Source: Ottowia beijingensis (GTDB taxonomy: Bacteria; Pseudomonadota; Gammaproteobacteria; Burkholderiales; Burkholderiaceae_C). From it: 64,000 nucleotides of DNA. This document shows, piece after piece, positions 45,073 through 55,892 of the stretch. Within the stretch, counting starts at the first letter, position 1; each line of letters opens with the position of its first letter. The notes below the pieces were generated by a model. The model was not told the DNA's origin, ran no database searches, and saw only the letters and a list, made by a program, of their open reading frames with translations. The stretch spans positions 1,612,001 to 1,676,000 of the forward strand of contig NZ_JACCKX010000001.1 in NCBI RefSeq assembly GCF_013423955.1, in the 5' to 3' direction. The translations under genes and the position numbers were made by a program.

Positions 45073-47850
45073 TCACCCGCTGTTGCGCAAGCCTGACGCG
45101 ATGCCGTTGATGGTGATGTGGATGCCAGTGGCCAGGCGCGGGCTGGTGTCGCCCTCGCGGTAGCGCTTGAGCAACTCCACCTGCAGGTGGTTGAGCGGGT
45201 CCATGTAGGGCGAACGCAGTTGCAGCGACTGGCTGAGCTGGCGGTTGTCGGCCAGCAGTTCATCCTGCTCCAGGATGGCCAGCAGGTGGCGGCGTGTGAG
45301 TGCCCACTCAGCGCAGATGCGCTCGAAGATTTTGGCGCGCAGTTCGGCATCCGTCACCAGATCGGCGTAGCGCGAGGCGATGGCCATGTCGGTCTTGGCC
45401 AGCACCATGTCCATGTTCGACAGCAGGCTGGCGAAGAACGACCACGACGCGCGCATGCAGCGCAGGCTGACCAGACCATCCGGGTTCGCCTGCAGATAGC
45501 CTTCCACCGCCGAGCCGAAGCCGTACCAGCCCGGCAGCATGAGGCGGCACTGCGACCAGCTGAACACCCAGGGATGGCCCGCAGGTCCTCGATGCGCTGC
45601 GACGACTTGCGCGCCGCGGGGCGGCTGCCGATGTTGAGCGCCGCGATCTCGGACACCACGGTGGACTGCTGGAAGTAGGTGGCGAACCCCGGTGTTTCGT
45701 AGACCAGCGCGCGGTAGGCCTGGAAGGCGCGTTGTGAGAGATCGTCCATGACGGCCTGGAACTGATCGACCGCCGCGGCCTCGCCCTCCTGCCGGGCCAG
45801 GCTGGCCTCCAGCGTGGCGGCCAGCAGCACCTCCAGGTTGCGGCGGCCCGTTTCGGGCGTGCCGTACTTGGCGGATATCACCTCGCCCTGCTCGGTCAGC
45901 CGGATCTGGCCCGACACCGCACCCGGTGGCTGCGCCAGGATGGCGTGGTACGACGGCCCGCCACCGCGCCCGACCGAGCCGCCCCGGCCATGGAACAGGC
46001 GCAGCCGCACGCCGTGCGCGCGGCAGACCTCGACCAGCGCGATCTCGGCCTTGTACAGCTCCCAGCCCGAGGTCAGGAAGCCGCCGTCCTTGTTGCTGTC
46101 GGAATAGCCAAGCATCACCTCCTGCTCGTCGCCACGCGCCGCCACCAGGCTGCGGTAGCCGGGCAGGCGGAACAGCGCGTCCATGGTCTGCGCGCTGCGC
46201 TGCAGGTCTTCGATGGTCTCGAAGAGCGGCACCAGGTTCACGTCGGCCTGAGGCTTCGGGCCGGGGCGCAGCAGGCCGCTTTCCTTCAGCAGCAGCGCCA
46301 GCTCCAGCATGTCCGACACGCCATCCGTCTTGGAGATGATGCAGTTGACGATGGCGGCCGCGCCATGGCGCGCGCGGAGTTCGCGGGCCGCGTCGAAGAT
46401 GGCGAGTTCGGAGCGTGTCTCTTCGGAATAGTCCAGGTACGGCGAGCGCAGCGGCCGCGTCGATGCCAGCTCTTCCGTCAGCAGGGCCACGCGCGCTGCT
46501 TCCGGCAGCGCCGCGTAATCGGCGCAACGCCCCGCCAGCGCCAGCAGTTCGGCCACGGTGCGCACGTGCACGTCGGAGTTCTGGCGCAGGTCGATCGGTG
46601 CCAGGTGAAAGCCGAACACCTGCACCGCACGCTGCAGCCGGGCCAGCCGGCCAGCCGCGAGGGCGCCGCTGCCGTGGCTGCGCAACGAGGCCGACAGCAC
46701 GGCGAGATCGGCGCCCAGTGCGTCGGCATCGGCATACGGCTCGGCCACCGCCACGCCATGCCGCGGCGGCGTGTCGGGGTTCAGCCCCGCTGCGTGGCGA
46801 CCAGGCGCGCGTAGATGCCGATCAGCGCGCGGCGGTAAGGCTCGTCGGCGCGCTGGGGCGACGCATCGCCCGCGCGCTCGGCCAGCGCCCGCAAGGCGGC
46901 GGTGGGCTGCAGGAACAGTTCGGACAGCGCCAACTCGCTGCCCAGCGCGTGCACCTCGGCCTCGTAGTGCGCAAAGGCCATCGACGCCTGCAGGCGCATG
47001 GCCTGCTGCAGCGTCTCGGCGGTGACGAAAGGGTTGCCGTCGCGGTCGCCGCCGATCCAGCTGCCGACGCGAAACAACGGCGGCAGCTGCCACGTCCGTT
47101 CGGGATAGCGCTGGCGCAGCTGCTGCTCGGCCTGCAGGTACAGCCGGGGCAACTCGGTGAAGAAAGTTTCTTCGAAGTAGCTGATGCCGTTGCGTACCTC
47201 GTCGATCACGTTCAGCCGCACCGGCCGCAGCATGCGCGTCTGCCACATGCGCAGCACGGCATCGGTCAGCTGCACGTCGTTGTCGGCGGCCTCGTCGGGG
47301 GTGAGCTGCAGGCGTTCGCGCTGGTCCAGCAGGTCCGCAATCAGCCGGTGGTTGTGGATCAGGCTTTGGCGCTGCACCTCGGTGGGGTGCGCGGTGAGCA
47401 CGGGGGCCACCAGCGCGCGGCCCAGCAGCTCGGCCAGCGTATCGGCGGCCACGCCATCGGCCGCCAGGCGGTCGAGTGCAAAGGGCAGGCTGCCCTCGCG
47501 CGGCGGCGACTGCGCCAGGTCGTGCGCACGCCGGCGGCGCACGTGGTGCTCGTCCTCGGCGATGTTGGCCAGTTGCAGGAAGTAGCTGAAGGCGCGCACC
47601 ACCACCTGCGCCTGGTCCTGCGGCAGGGGTCGAGCAGCGCCGCCATCTCGGCGCGCGCTTCGGGGTGGTTGTGGCGGGCAAAGCGGATGGCCGTGCGCCG
47701 CACCTGCTCGACCAGTTCGTACAGCGCCTGCCCCTCCTGCTCGCGCAGCGTGTCGCCCAGGATGCGCCCCAGCAGGCGGATGTCGTCGCGCAGCGGCGTG
47801 TCCTTGTCGGGCGTGGCCGGGTCGTCGGTGGCGGTGTCTGATCGGCTCAT
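45073..47850 (-). CDS. ppc: Phosphoenolpyruvate carboxylase (three frameshifts)
   Basis: Forms oxaloacetate from PEP and bicarbonate to refill the TCA cycle. About 925 residues. Key stretches are [17 protein letters not shown] (catalytic His), [47 protein letters not shown] (second catalytic His) and the C-terminal [17 protein letters not shown]. Frames change at about 47625 (a C lost in LLDPLPQ), about 46785 (a G lost in TQRGLNPD) and about 45572 (a C lost in [11 protein letters not shown]). All three are homopolymer losses with perfect family sequence on both sides. It lies 9 bases downstream of gshB. Confidence 0.95.
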
Positions 47851-47859
47851 GAGGCGGAC

Positions 47860-48807
47860 TCAGCGTGCCACGGCCCGCTCGACCGCATCGACGAACAGCG
47901 CGGGCACGTCACAACCCGTCTGGTCGAGGATTTCGCGGAAGCCCGTGGGGCTGGTGACGTTGATCTCGGTCACCTTGGTGCCGATGATGTCGAGCCCGAT
48001 CAGCAGCAGGCCGCGCGGCGCCAGCACCTGGCCGATGGCCAGCGCGGTGGCGCGGTCGGTGTCGGTGAGGGGCTGGGCCACGCCCTTGCCGCCCGCGGCC
48101 AGGTTGCCGCGCACTTCGCTGCCCTGCGGAATGCGCGCCAGCACGTAGGGCGCGGGCTGGCCGTCGATGAGGATGATGCGCTTGTCGCCTGCCACGATCT
48201 CGGGCAGAAACTTCTGCACCATGAAGGTGGTGGCACCGTGGTGGTTCAGCGTCTCGGTGATTGACCCCAAGTTCAGCCCGTCGGGCCCGACGCGGAAGAT
48301 GCCCATGCCGCCCATGCCGTCCAGGGGTTTCAGCACGATCTCGCCGTGCTCGGCGTGGAAGCGCTTCACGTCCTCGGGCGAGCGCGTGACCAGGGTCGGG
48401 CCAAGGTACTGCTGGAACTCCATCACCGCCAGCTTCTCCGGGTGGTTGCGCAGCGCCTGCGGGCTGTTGATGACGCGCGCGCCTTCGCGCTCGGCCTGCT
48501 CCAGCAGGTGCGTGGCGTAGATGAATTCGGCGTCGAAGGGCGGGTCCTTGCGCATCAGCACGGCGTCGAATTCGCTCAGCGCAAGATCGCGCGTGCCGAC
48601 CTCGGTGAACCAGTCATCCTCATTGCCCGTCAGGCGGATGTCGCGCACCTGCGCCATCACCTGGCCACCGCTTTGCCAGCGCAGGTGGCGCGGCTCGCAC
48701 ACGGCAATGGCGTGGCCGCGGCGCTGCGCCTCGCGCATCATGGTGTAGGTGGTGTCCTTGTAGGCCTTGAAGGATTCGATGGGGTCGGCGACGAAGAGCA
48801 GTTTCAT
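47860..48807 (-). CDS. gshB: Glutathione synthetase
   Basis: A 315-residue ATP-grasp enzyme that joins glycine to gamma-glutamylcysteine. MKLLFVADPIESFKAYKDTT at the start, VLMRKDPPFDAEFIYATHLL, KPLDGMGGMGIFRV (the ATP-grasp glycine loop) and EINVTSPTGFREI are all diagnostic. Frame intact. It is coupled to benE by an ATGA overlap and followed closely by ppc. gshA is 7 kb away on the same strand. Confidence 0.97.
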   Translation of the reverse strand: MKLLFVADPIESFKAYKDTTYTMMREAQRRGHAIAVCEPRHLRWQSGGQVMAQVRDIRLTGNEDDWFTEVGTRDLALSEFDAVLMRKDPPFDAEFIYATHLLEQAEREGARVINSPQALRNHPEKLAVMEFQQYLGPTLVTRSPEDVKRFHAEHGEIVLKPLDGMGGMGIFRVGPDGLNLGSITETLNHHGATTFMVQKFLPEIVAGDKRIILIDGQPAPYVLARIPQGSEVRGNLAAGGKGVAQPLTDTDRATALAIGQVLAPRGLLLIGLDIIGTKVTEINVTSPTGFREILDQTGCDVPALFVDAVERAVAR

Positions 48808-50000
48808 GGTGCGGTGGGTTGGTTTCGGCCGTACTGTTGCACAAACAGCGCCACGCTGCCGGCCACCACGCCCCAGAAGGCCGAACCGATGCCCGCGATG
48901 ACGACACCGCTGAGCGTGACGAGAAAGGTGATGAGCGCCGCCTCGCGCGTGCCCTCTTCCTGCAGCGCCTGCGTCAGCCCGCTGCCGATGCTGCCCAGCA
49001 GCGCCAGCCCGGCGATGACCAGCACCAGCGCATTCGGAAAGGCCGCCAGCAGCGCCGCGATCACCGCGCCGAACACGCCCAGCGCCATGTACAGCAGCCC
49101 GCACACCGTGGCCGCGGTGTAGCGCCGCGCCTTGTCGGGGTGGGCCTCGTCGCCCATGCAGATGGCGGCGGTGATGGCGCTGAAGTTGAGCGCGAAGGCA
49201 CCGAACGGCGCCAGCAGCAGCGTAACGATGCCCGCCAGCGTGATCAGGCGCGACACCGGCAGCGCATAGCCGGTGGCGCGCATCACCGCCACGCCGGGCA
49301 GGTTCTGCGAGGCCATCGTCACCACGAACAGCGGCAGCGCCAGGCTGACCACCGCCTGCCAGGTGAACACGGGCGCCATGAACACCGGCCGCGCCAGCGC
49401 ATCGCCCACGCTGGCGATGCCGGGCGAGCTGATCTGCCCCACCAGCCCGGCTACCGCGATGCCGGCCAGCAGCGTGGCCATCACGGCGTAGCGCGGCGCC
49501 AGGCGGCGACCGAGCAGGTACACGCCCAGCATCGTCAGCACCAGCGGCAGCGCTGCGGGCGCCGCCTCGAACGCCTGCAGCCCGAAGCGCGCCAGCACGC
49601 CGGCCAGCAGCGCTGCGGCAATCGCCATGGGGATGCGGTTCATCACGCGCTCGAACCAGCCGGTGGCGCCGGCCACGACGATGAGCAGCGCGCACACCAT
49701 GAAAGCGCCCACGGCCTCACCCATGCCGAAGCCGCCCGCCACCCCGGCCGTCGCCAGCACGGCCGCGCCGGGCGTGGACCAGGCCACCATCACCGGTTGG
49801 CGCAGCACCAGCGAGGGCAGCGCGGTGCACAGCCCCATGCCCAGGCCCAGCGCCCACATCCACGAGGCGACCTGCTCCGGCGTGGCACCGAACGCGCGCG
49901 CCGCCTGAAACACGATGGCCACCGAGCTGCTGTAGGCCACCAGCACCGCCACCACGCCGGCGGTGGCGGCCGAAGGGCTCAGGTCCTTGAAAAAGCGCAT
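48804..50000 (-). CDS. benE: BenE family benzoate/H+ symporter-like transporter
   Basis: A 398-residue inner-membrane transporter of the NCS2-like BenE family with about 12 helices. Family stretches are AGVVAVLVAYSSSVAIVFQA, PVMVAWSTPGAAVLAT, NRIPMAIAAALLAGVLARFG and FVVTMASQNLPGVAVMRATG. No benzoate-degradation genes are in the window, so the substrate is only a family guess. Frame intact. The stop overlaps the gshB start. Confidence 0.9.
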   Translation of the reverse strand: MRFFKDLSPSAATAGVVAVLVAYSSSVAIVFQAARAFGATPEQVASWMWALGLGMGLCTALPSLVLRQPVMVAWSTPGAAVLATAGVAGGFGMGEAVGAFMVCALLIVVAGATGWFERVMNRIPMAIAAALLAGVLARFGLQAFEAAPAALPLVLTMLGVYLLGRRLAPRYAVMATLLAGIAVAGLVGQISSPGIASVGDALARPVFMAPVFTWQAVVSLALPLFVVTMASQNLPGVAVMRATGYALPVSRLITLAGIVTLLLAPFGAFALNFSAITAAICMGDEAHPDKARRYTAATVCGLLYMALGVFGAVIAALLAAFPNALVLVIAGLALLGSIGSGLTQALQEEGTREAALITFLVTLSGVVIAGIGSAFWGVVAGSVALFVQQYGRNQPTAP

Positions 50001-50035
50001 GGCTGAAGAAGGGCTTGGCGCAAGGCCACAATGCT

Positions 50036-50090
50036 TTGTTATTGATAGCTGCCCGCGCTTTCAGGACGGGCGCTGGAGGCCGATTTGACC
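50036..50090 (+). repeat. Family A repeat, copy A13
   Basis: TTGTTATTGATAGCTGCCCG, CGCTTTCAGGACGGGCGCTG, then GAGGCCGATTTGACCATGAA. In the divergent gap between benE and the CaiB/BaiF gene. Confidence 0.85.
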
Positions 50091-50215
50091 ATGAATCAGC
50101 TGCCACACTGCAGCAGCACCACCTGCACGTGACCGCGCGCGCGGCGCACCGTAGGATAGAAGACTTCACAACCTGCGGCCGCCCGCGCTGCCGCCCACCC
50201 ACGGAGAAGACGAAC

Positions 50216-51418
50216 ATGAATGCCCCCGCCCCCATGGCCCTGGCCGGCGTGCGCGTGGTCGAGATGGGCCAGCTCATCGCCGGCCCGTTCGCCGGCAAGA
50301 CGCTGGGCGAGTTCGGCGCCGATGTGGTCAAGATCGAACCGCCCGGCGCGGGCGATCCGCTGCGCAACTGGCGCCTCATCAAGAACGGCACCTCGGTGTG
50401 GTGGCAGGTGCAGTCGCGCAACAAGCGCTCGGTGGCCATCGACCTGCGCCAGCCGGAGGGGCAGCAGCTCGCACGTCAGTTGATCGCCGAGGCCGACGTG
50501 CTGGTGGAGAACTTCCGCCCCGGCACGCTGGAAGGCTGGGGCATGTCGCCAGACGAACTGCATGCGCTGAACCCGGGCCTGGTCATCCTGCGCATCTCGG
50601 GCTACGGCCAGACCGGGCCGTACCGCGACCTGCCGGGCTTCGGCGTGATCGGCGAAGCCATGGGCGGCCTGCGCGCCCTCACGGCCGAGCCGGGCCGCGT
50701 GCCGGTGCGCGTGGGCGTGTCGATCGGCGACACGCTGGCGGCGCTGCATGGCGTCATCGGCGTGATGATGGCGCTGTACCACCGCAAGGTGAACGGCGGC
50801 GCCGGCCAGGTGATCGACGTGGCGCTGCACGAGGCGGTGTTCAACGTGATGGAAAGCCTGATCCCCGAATACAGCGCCTTCGGCGCCGTACGCGAGGCCG
50901 CCGGCAGCGCCCTGCCCGGCATCGCGCCCAGCAACGCCTACGCCTGCACCGATGGCTGGGTGCTGGTGGCCGGCAACGGCGACAGCATCTTCAAGCGCCT
51001 CATGGCCACCATCGGCCGCGACGACCTGGGCGCGGCGCCCGACCTGGCCGACAACGCCGGCCGCGTGGCGCGCGTGGCCGAGATCGACGCCGCGATTGGC
51101 GACTGGACCAAGCCGCGCACCGTGCAGCAGGTGCTGGACGCCCTGGCTACCGCGCGCGTGCCCGCCGGCAAGGTCTACACCGCCAAGGACATCGCCGAAG
51201 ACCCGCACTACCGCGCCCGCGACATGATCCTGCAGCAGCCCACGCGCGACGGCTACACCGTCGAAGTGCCCGGCATCGTGCCCAAGCTCTCGGCCACGCC
51301 CGGCACCGTGCGCAGCAACGCGCCGCATGTGGGCGACGACACCGATGCCGTGCTGCGCGAGATGGGCCTGAGCGCCGAGCAGATCGCGACGCTGCGCGAC
51401 AAGGCCATCATCCAGTGA
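50216..51418 (+). CDS. CaiB/BaiF family CoA-transferase
   Basis: A 400-residue family III CoA-transferase. MALAGVRVVEMGQLIAGPFA at the start, ADVVKIEPPGAGDPLRNWRL, RNKRSVAIDLRQPEGQQLAR and GMSPDELHALNPGLVILRIS are typical. The conserved Asp should lie in the VSIGDTLAALHGVIGVMMAL region. The start ATG at 50216 has GGAGAAG upstream. Two Bug-type binding proteins follow on the same strand, so the set may take up and activate a carboxylic acid. The acid is unknown. Confidence 0.92.
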   Translation: MNAPAPMALAGVRVVEMGQLIAGPFAGKTLGEFGADVVKIEPPGAGDPLRNWRLIKNGTSVWWQVQSRNKRSVAIDLRQPEGQQLARQLIAEADVLVENFRPGTLEGWGMSPDELHALNPGLVILRISGYGQTGPYRDLPGFGVIGEAMGGLRALTAEPGRVPVRVGVSIGDTLAALHGVIGVMMALYHRKVNGGAGQVIDVALHEAVFNVMESLIPEYSAFGAVREAAGSALPGIAPSNAYACTDGWVLVAGNGDSIFKRLMATIGRDDLGAAPDLADNAGRVARVAEIDAAIGDWTKPRTVQQVLDALATARVPAGKVYTAKDIAEDPHYRARDMILQQPTRDGYTVEVPGIVPKLSATPGTVRSNAPHVGDDTDAVLREMGLSAEQIATLRDKAIIQ

Positions 51419-51525
51419 GCAGGCCGTGGCAAGGTGCCGGCGGCCGGGCCTGAATTGCGTTCCGCCCGCCTGCAGGCGGGGCATGACAATTGAACCCTTG
51501 ACTGAAGTTGAACAGGAGACCCTTG

Positions 51526-52506
51526 ATGACCACCCCCACCCTGCGGCGCCGCCACCTGGCCGTGCTGATGCTCGCCAGTGTCACGGCCTTCGGTGCCACG
51601 GCGCAGGAGCGCTTTCCATCGAAGCCCATCACCATCGTCGTGCCGCAGGCCGCCGGTGGTGCCAACGACGCCATCGCGCGCGTCATCGGTCAGAAGCTGT
51701 CGCAGCAGATCGGCCAGTCGGTCGTCATCGACAACCGCCCGGGCGCGGGTGGCAACGTGGGTACGGCCTGGGTGGCCAAGACCAAGCCTGACGGCTACAC
51801 GCTGCTGGTGCAGGCCGACAGCGCGCAGGTCATCAACCCCTGGCTGTACAAGAGCACCGGCTTCGATCCGGTGAAGGATTTCGAACCCGTGGCGCCGCTG
51901 GCCCACGCGGGCTATGTGCTGACGGCGCACCCGAGCTTTCCGGCCAACAACGTGAAGGAGCTGATCGCGCTGGCCAAGGCCAACCCGGGCAAGTACCACA
52001 TCGCCTCGGCCGGCAACGGCACGCTGAACCACCTGATCGGCGAGATGCTGGGCAAGGCCGCCGGCATCGAACTGACGCACGTGCCCTACAAGGGCTCGGC
52101 TGCCGCCGCCACCGACGTGGTGGGCGGGCAGGTGCCGCTGTCGGTGCAGTCGCTGCCGTCGTCGATTGCCTTCATCAAGAGCGGCAAGCTGAAGGTGCTG
52201 GGCGTGGTGAACGAGAAGCGCGTGGCCGCGCTGCCCGATGCGCCCACCATCGGCGAGACGATCAAGGGCTTCGGCAAGACGCCGTGGTACGGCATGTTCG
52301 CGCCGGCGGGCACGCCCAAGGCCATCGTCGACCAGCTCAATGCCGAGGTGATGAAGGCGCTGGACGACAAGGACGTGATCGACAAGCTGGCCGGCGTGGG
52401 CGCCGAGCCGTTCAAGGGCACGCCGGCGCAGCTGGGCGCCCTGGTCAAATCCGACCTCGCGCAGTGGAAGCAGGTGGTGGCCGACACCGGCGCCAAGGTG
52501 GACTGA
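51526..52506 (+). CDS. Bug/TctC family tripartite tricarboxylate transporter substrate-binding protein (1)
   Basis: A 326-residue periplasmic binding protein. Signal peptide MTTPTLRRRHLAVLMLASVT, ending GATAQE. Family segments are PSKPITIVVPQAAGGANDAI, VIDNRPGAGGNVGTAWVA, ASAGNGTLNHLIGEMLG and LTHVPYKGSAAAATDVVGGQ. The start ATG at 51526 follows GGAGACCC. Betaproteobacteria carry very many Bug proteins, mostly orphans as here (no TctA/TctB nearby). It probably feeds or senses the acid handled by the CaiB/BaiF enzyme; that is inference. Confidence 0.92.
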   Translation: MTTPTLRRRHLAVLMLASVTAFGATAQERFPSKPITIVVPQAAGGANDAIARVIGQKLSQQIGQSVVIDNRPGAGGNVGTAWVAKTKPDGYTLLVQADSAQVINPWLYKSTGFDPVKDFEPVAPLAHAGYVLTAHPSFPANNVKELIALAKANPGKYHIASAGNGTLNHLIGEMLGKAAGIELTHVPYKGSAAAATDVVGGQVPLSVQSLPSSIAFIKSGKLKVLGVVNEKRVAALPDAPTIGETIKGFGKTPWYGMFAPAGTPKAIVDQLNAEVMKALDDKDVIDKLAGVGAEPFKGTPAQLGALVKSDLAQWKQVVADTGAKVD

Positions 52507-52510
52507 CCTG

Positions 52511-52575
52511 AAAAACAAGCTAAATCAGCCTTCAGCGCCCGCCCATCCAGCGCGAGCAGCTATTTAATTCATAGT
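52511..52575 (-). repeat. Family A repeat, copy A14
   Basis: ACAAGCTAAATCAGCCTTCA, GCGCCCGCCCATCCAGCGC, then AGCAGCTATTTAATTCATAG. Between the two Bug genes. Confidence 0.85.
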
Positions 52576-52592
52576 CAACAGGAGACAAGACC

Positions 52593-53558
52593 ATGCAACT
52601 CACCCGCAAGCATTTCATCGCCCTGACCGCCGCGCTGGTGGCCGGCAGCGCGTTCGCGCAGGGCTACCCGAGCAAGCCGATCACGCTGGTCGTACCCGCC
52701 GCGGCGGGCGGCACCACCGACCTGGCCGGCCGCATGCTGGCGCAGGGCCTGAGCACGGTGGTGGGCCAGCAGGTGGTGGTCGACAACAAGAGCGGCGGCA
52801 ACGGTGCCATCGCAGCGGGCATCGTCAAGCGCGCGCCGGCCGATGGCTACACGCTGCTGATGCAGTACTCGGGCTACCACGTCATCTCGCCGCACCTGAT
52901 GAAGCAGCGCCAGTGGGAGCTGGCCGACTTCCAGCCGATTGCCAACATCCTGTCGGCGCCGCAGATCATCGTGGTGCGCGACGACGTGCCGGCCAAGACG
53001 CTGGCCGAGCTGGTGGCCTACGCCAAGGCCAACCCGGGCAAGCTGAACTACGCCTCGTCCGGCAACGGCTCGCTGCAGCACGTGACGGGAGCCATGCTCG
53101 AGCAGCAGGCCGGCATCAAGATGGTGCACGTGCCGTACAAGGGCACCGGCCCGGCGCTGCAGGATCTGCTGGCCGGCCAGGTGCAGCTGACCTTCGGCAC
53201 CGCGCCGCCCTTCATGCAGCACATCCAGGGTGGCAAGCTGCGCGTGCTGGCCGTGACGGGCGCCGAGCGCCTGCAAAGCCTGCCCGATGTGCCGACCACC
53301 GCGCAGGCGGGTTACCCCAAGCTCACACCCACGTCGTGGTTCGCCCTGTTCGCGCCCGCCGCCATGCCCAAGGACATCGCCACCAAGCTGGCCGCCGATG
53401 TGCAGAAGGTGATGGCCGACCCGGCCTTCAAGCAGAAGGCGCTGGAGCAAGGCGCCACGGCCGACTACCAGACGCCCGCGCAGCTGGGCGACAAGGTGAA
53501 GGCCGACTACGCCGAATGGGCGAACGTCATCAAGGCGTCGCAGATCGAGGCGGACTGA
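52593..53558 (+). CDS. Bug/TctC family tripartite tricarboxylate transporter substrate-binding protein (2)
   Basis: A 321-residue periplasmic binding protein with signal peptide MQLTRKHFIALTAALVAGSA, ending FAQ. YPSKPITLVVPAAAGGTTDL, VVDNKSGGNGAIAAGIVKRA, SSGNGSLQHVTGAMLEQ and VHVPYKGTGPALQDLLAGQ match the family. It is clearly related to the gene before it but far from identical, so this is an old duplication or independent recruitment. The ATG follows GGAGACAAG. Confidence 0.92.
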   Translation: MQLTRKHFIALTAALVAGSAFAQGYPSKPITLVVPAAAGGTTDLAGRMLAQGLSTVVGQQVVVDNKSGGNGAIAAGIVKRAPADGYTLLMQYSGYHVISPHLMKQRQWELADFQPIANILSAPQIIVVRDDVPAKTLAELVAYAKANPGKLNYASSGNGSLQHVTGAMLEQQAGIKMVHVPYKGTGPALQDLLAGQVQLTFGTAPPFMQHIQGGKLRVLAVTGAERLQSLPDVPTTAQAGYPKLTPTSWFALFAPAAMPKDIATKLAADVQKVMADPAFKQKALEQGATADYQTPAQLGDKVKADYAEWANVIKASQIEAD

Positions 53559-53569
53559 GGGCTGGCCCA

Positions 53570-53623
53570 ATGACGAATGACGAATGACGAACGACCGCCG
53601 GCTGGCGCCGGCATGACGAATGA
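53570..53623. repeat. Short tandem TGACGAA repeat with palindrome
   Basis: TGACGAA occurs three times in tandem from 53571, then GCCGGCTGGCGCCGGC, then ATGACGAATG again. It is related in sequence to the ends of family C. Confidence 0.6.
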
Positions 53624-53669
53624 GCCGGGGCCGGTGGGGCGCAACGCCACCATCCCGCATGGATTGATC

Positions 53670-53735
53670 GGGAGTATAAGATGTTAGCGCCCTGTTTCAG
53701 GGCGCCAGCGGCCATATGCATTGGGAGTATATGGC
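53670..53735. repeat. Family B repeat, copy B4
   Basis: GGGAGTATAAG at 53670 and GGGAGTATATGG at 53723 (53 bases apart), with GCGCCCTGTTTCAGGGCGC hairpin between. Between convergent Bug protein 2 and kup. Confidence 0.8.
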
Positions 53736-53741
53736 AGCCCA

Positions 53742-55612
53742 TCAGATCTCCACCTTGCTGCCCAGTTCCACCACCGCGTTGCTGGGCAGGTTCAGGAACT
53801 CGGCCGCGCCGGTGGCGCTGTGGTGCATCTGCGCGAACAGCTTTTCGCGCCACAGTGCCATGCCCTGCCCCAGCGTGGGCGTGACGATGTCGCGCGAGAG
53901 GAAGTAGCTGGTGCTCATCGGGTTCAGGTCGATGCCGCGCCCGGTTAGCAGCGCCAGCGCCTTGGGCAGGTTGATGTCGTTCTTGAAACCGTAGTTCAGC
54001 GTCACCTGCCAGCAGTCGTGGCCCAGCGGCTCCACGCTCAGGCGCTTGTCCATGCCGATCCACGGCACTTCGTGGCTGCGCACGGTGACGAACAGGTTCT
54101 GCTGGTGCAGCACCTTGTTGTGCTTCAGGTTGTGCATCAGCGCGTTGGGCACGATGTCGGGCTGCGCCGTGAGGAACACCGCCGTGCCATCCACCCGCGC
54201 CGGCGGGCTGACGAACACCGATTCGAGGAAGGACGCGAGGTCGATGGACGTGTCGCGCAGCGACTGGTTGAGCTGCTCGCGCCCGTCCTTCCAGGTGGTC
54301 ATCAGCATGAAGATGGCGCCGCCGATGAGGATGGGGAACCAGCCGCCCTGGAACAGTTTGAGCAGGTTGGAGCTGAAGAAGGCAATGTCGATGGCGAAGA
54401 AGAAGCCCGTGGCCGCGATGCACAGCGCCAGCGGATAGCCCCAGCCGTAGCGGATGACAAAGAAGGTGAGCACGGTGGTGATCGTCATGTCCAGCGTCAC
54501 CGCGATGCCGTAGGCCGCCGCCAGGTTGCTGGACGAGCGGAACAGCACCACCGCCAGCACGATCATCGCGAACAGGCCCCAGTTGACGAAGGGCATGTAG
54601 ATCTGCCCCGTGTCCTTGGTGCTGGTGTGGCGGATCTGCAGGCGCGGCAGGTAGCCGAGTTGGATGACCTGCTTGGTGACGCTGAAGGCACCGCTGATGA
54701 GCGCCTGCGACGCAATCACGGCCGCCATGGTGGCCAGGCCCACCAGCGGCAGCGTCAGCCACTCGGGCGCCATGTGGAAGAAGGGTTTTCCACCGCCTCG
54801 GGCTCGGCCAGCAGCAGCGCGCCCTGGCCGAAGTAGTTGAGCGTGAGGCAGGGCATGACGATGGAAAACCAGGCCACGCGGATCGGCTTCTTGCCGAAGT
54901 GCCCCATGTCGGCGTACAGCGCCTCGCCGCCGGTCACGCACAGCACCACCGCGCCGAGGATGATGAAGGTGATGCCCGGATGCGCGAAGATGAAGCGCAG
55001 CGCGTGGTGCGGGCTGAGTGCCCACAGGATTTCGGGGTGGTCAATGATGTGCCACACGCCCATCGCCGCGATGACGAGGAACCACAGCACCATCACGGGC
55101 CCGAAGAAGCGGCCGATGCCCGCCGTGCCGCGCTTCTGCACCCAGAACAACACGAACAGAATCGCCAGCGTGACCGGTATCACCGCTTTGCGGAACGCGG
55201 GCGAGACCACGTCCAGCCCCTCCACCGCCGACAGCACCGTGATGGCCGGGGTGATGACGCCGTCGCCATAGAACAGGCAGGTGCCGAAGATGCCGATCAG
55301 CAGCATCCACTTGCGCAGCGCGGGCGCCTTGTCCTTCACGCTTTGCGAGGCCAGCGCCAGCATGGCGACCAGCCCGCCCTCGCCATGGTTGTCGGCGCGC
55401 AGCACCAGGGTGACGTATTTCAGCGAGACGATGATGGTCAGCGTCCAGAACACGATGGACAGCACGCCGTACACGTTGCCATGCGTGAACGGTACGTGGC
55501 CCGAGCCGAACACCTCCTTGATGGTGTACAGCACGCTGGTGCCGATGTCGCCGTAGACGACACCGATGGCGCCCAGAGTGAGGGCGCCGAGAGAGGATTT
55601 GGAGGCGGACAC
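53742..55612 (-). CDS. kup: Low-affinity potassium transporter Kup (frameshifted)
   Basis: K+/H+ symporter of about 623 residues. The twelve-helix body begins [20 protein letters not shown] and holds [20 protein letters not shown] and [16 protein letters not shown]. The C-terminal cytoplasmic part ends [13 protein letters not shown]. The frame breaks at about 54785: one C is lost in [13 protein letters not shown]. The start is taken as the GTG at 55610-55612 ([17 protein letters not shown]), which gives the normal family length; no ATG is available. Confidence 0.93.
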
Positions 55613-55838
55613 AGAAAGTCGCCGGCCCTGGCCTGAAACAGCGGGGTGGGGCGCGGCGCCAAGAATGCGTTGGCGCGATTGTGCGCCGGTGCGGCGCGGC
55701 TGTGGCGGTCTTTTTGGCGAGCCGGTGCGGTGGTTGTCGTGCGCCGGCAACTGGGTGCATGTCACCGGCGACCTGCGCGGGCCAGGTGCGGTGGCACGGG
55801 GCATCAAGGCCGGGGGACTTACCGAATTATTCGGATAT

Positions 55839-55892
55839 CGAAAACAGCCTCTCGCGCTTGAAAATCAGGCGCAAGCAGCTCCCATATTGATG
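55839..55892 (-). repeat. Family A repeat, copy A15 (3' end of gshA)
   Basis: AAACAGCCTCTCGCGCTTGA, AAATCAGGCGCAAGCAGCT, then CCCATATTGATGG. On the minus strand it gives the last residues (NMGAACA, stop) of GshA. Confidence 0.6.

Noticed and set aside
51526..53558. A recent tandem duplication of the Bug genes
   Set aside because: The two proteins share family motifs only and differ widely elsewhere.
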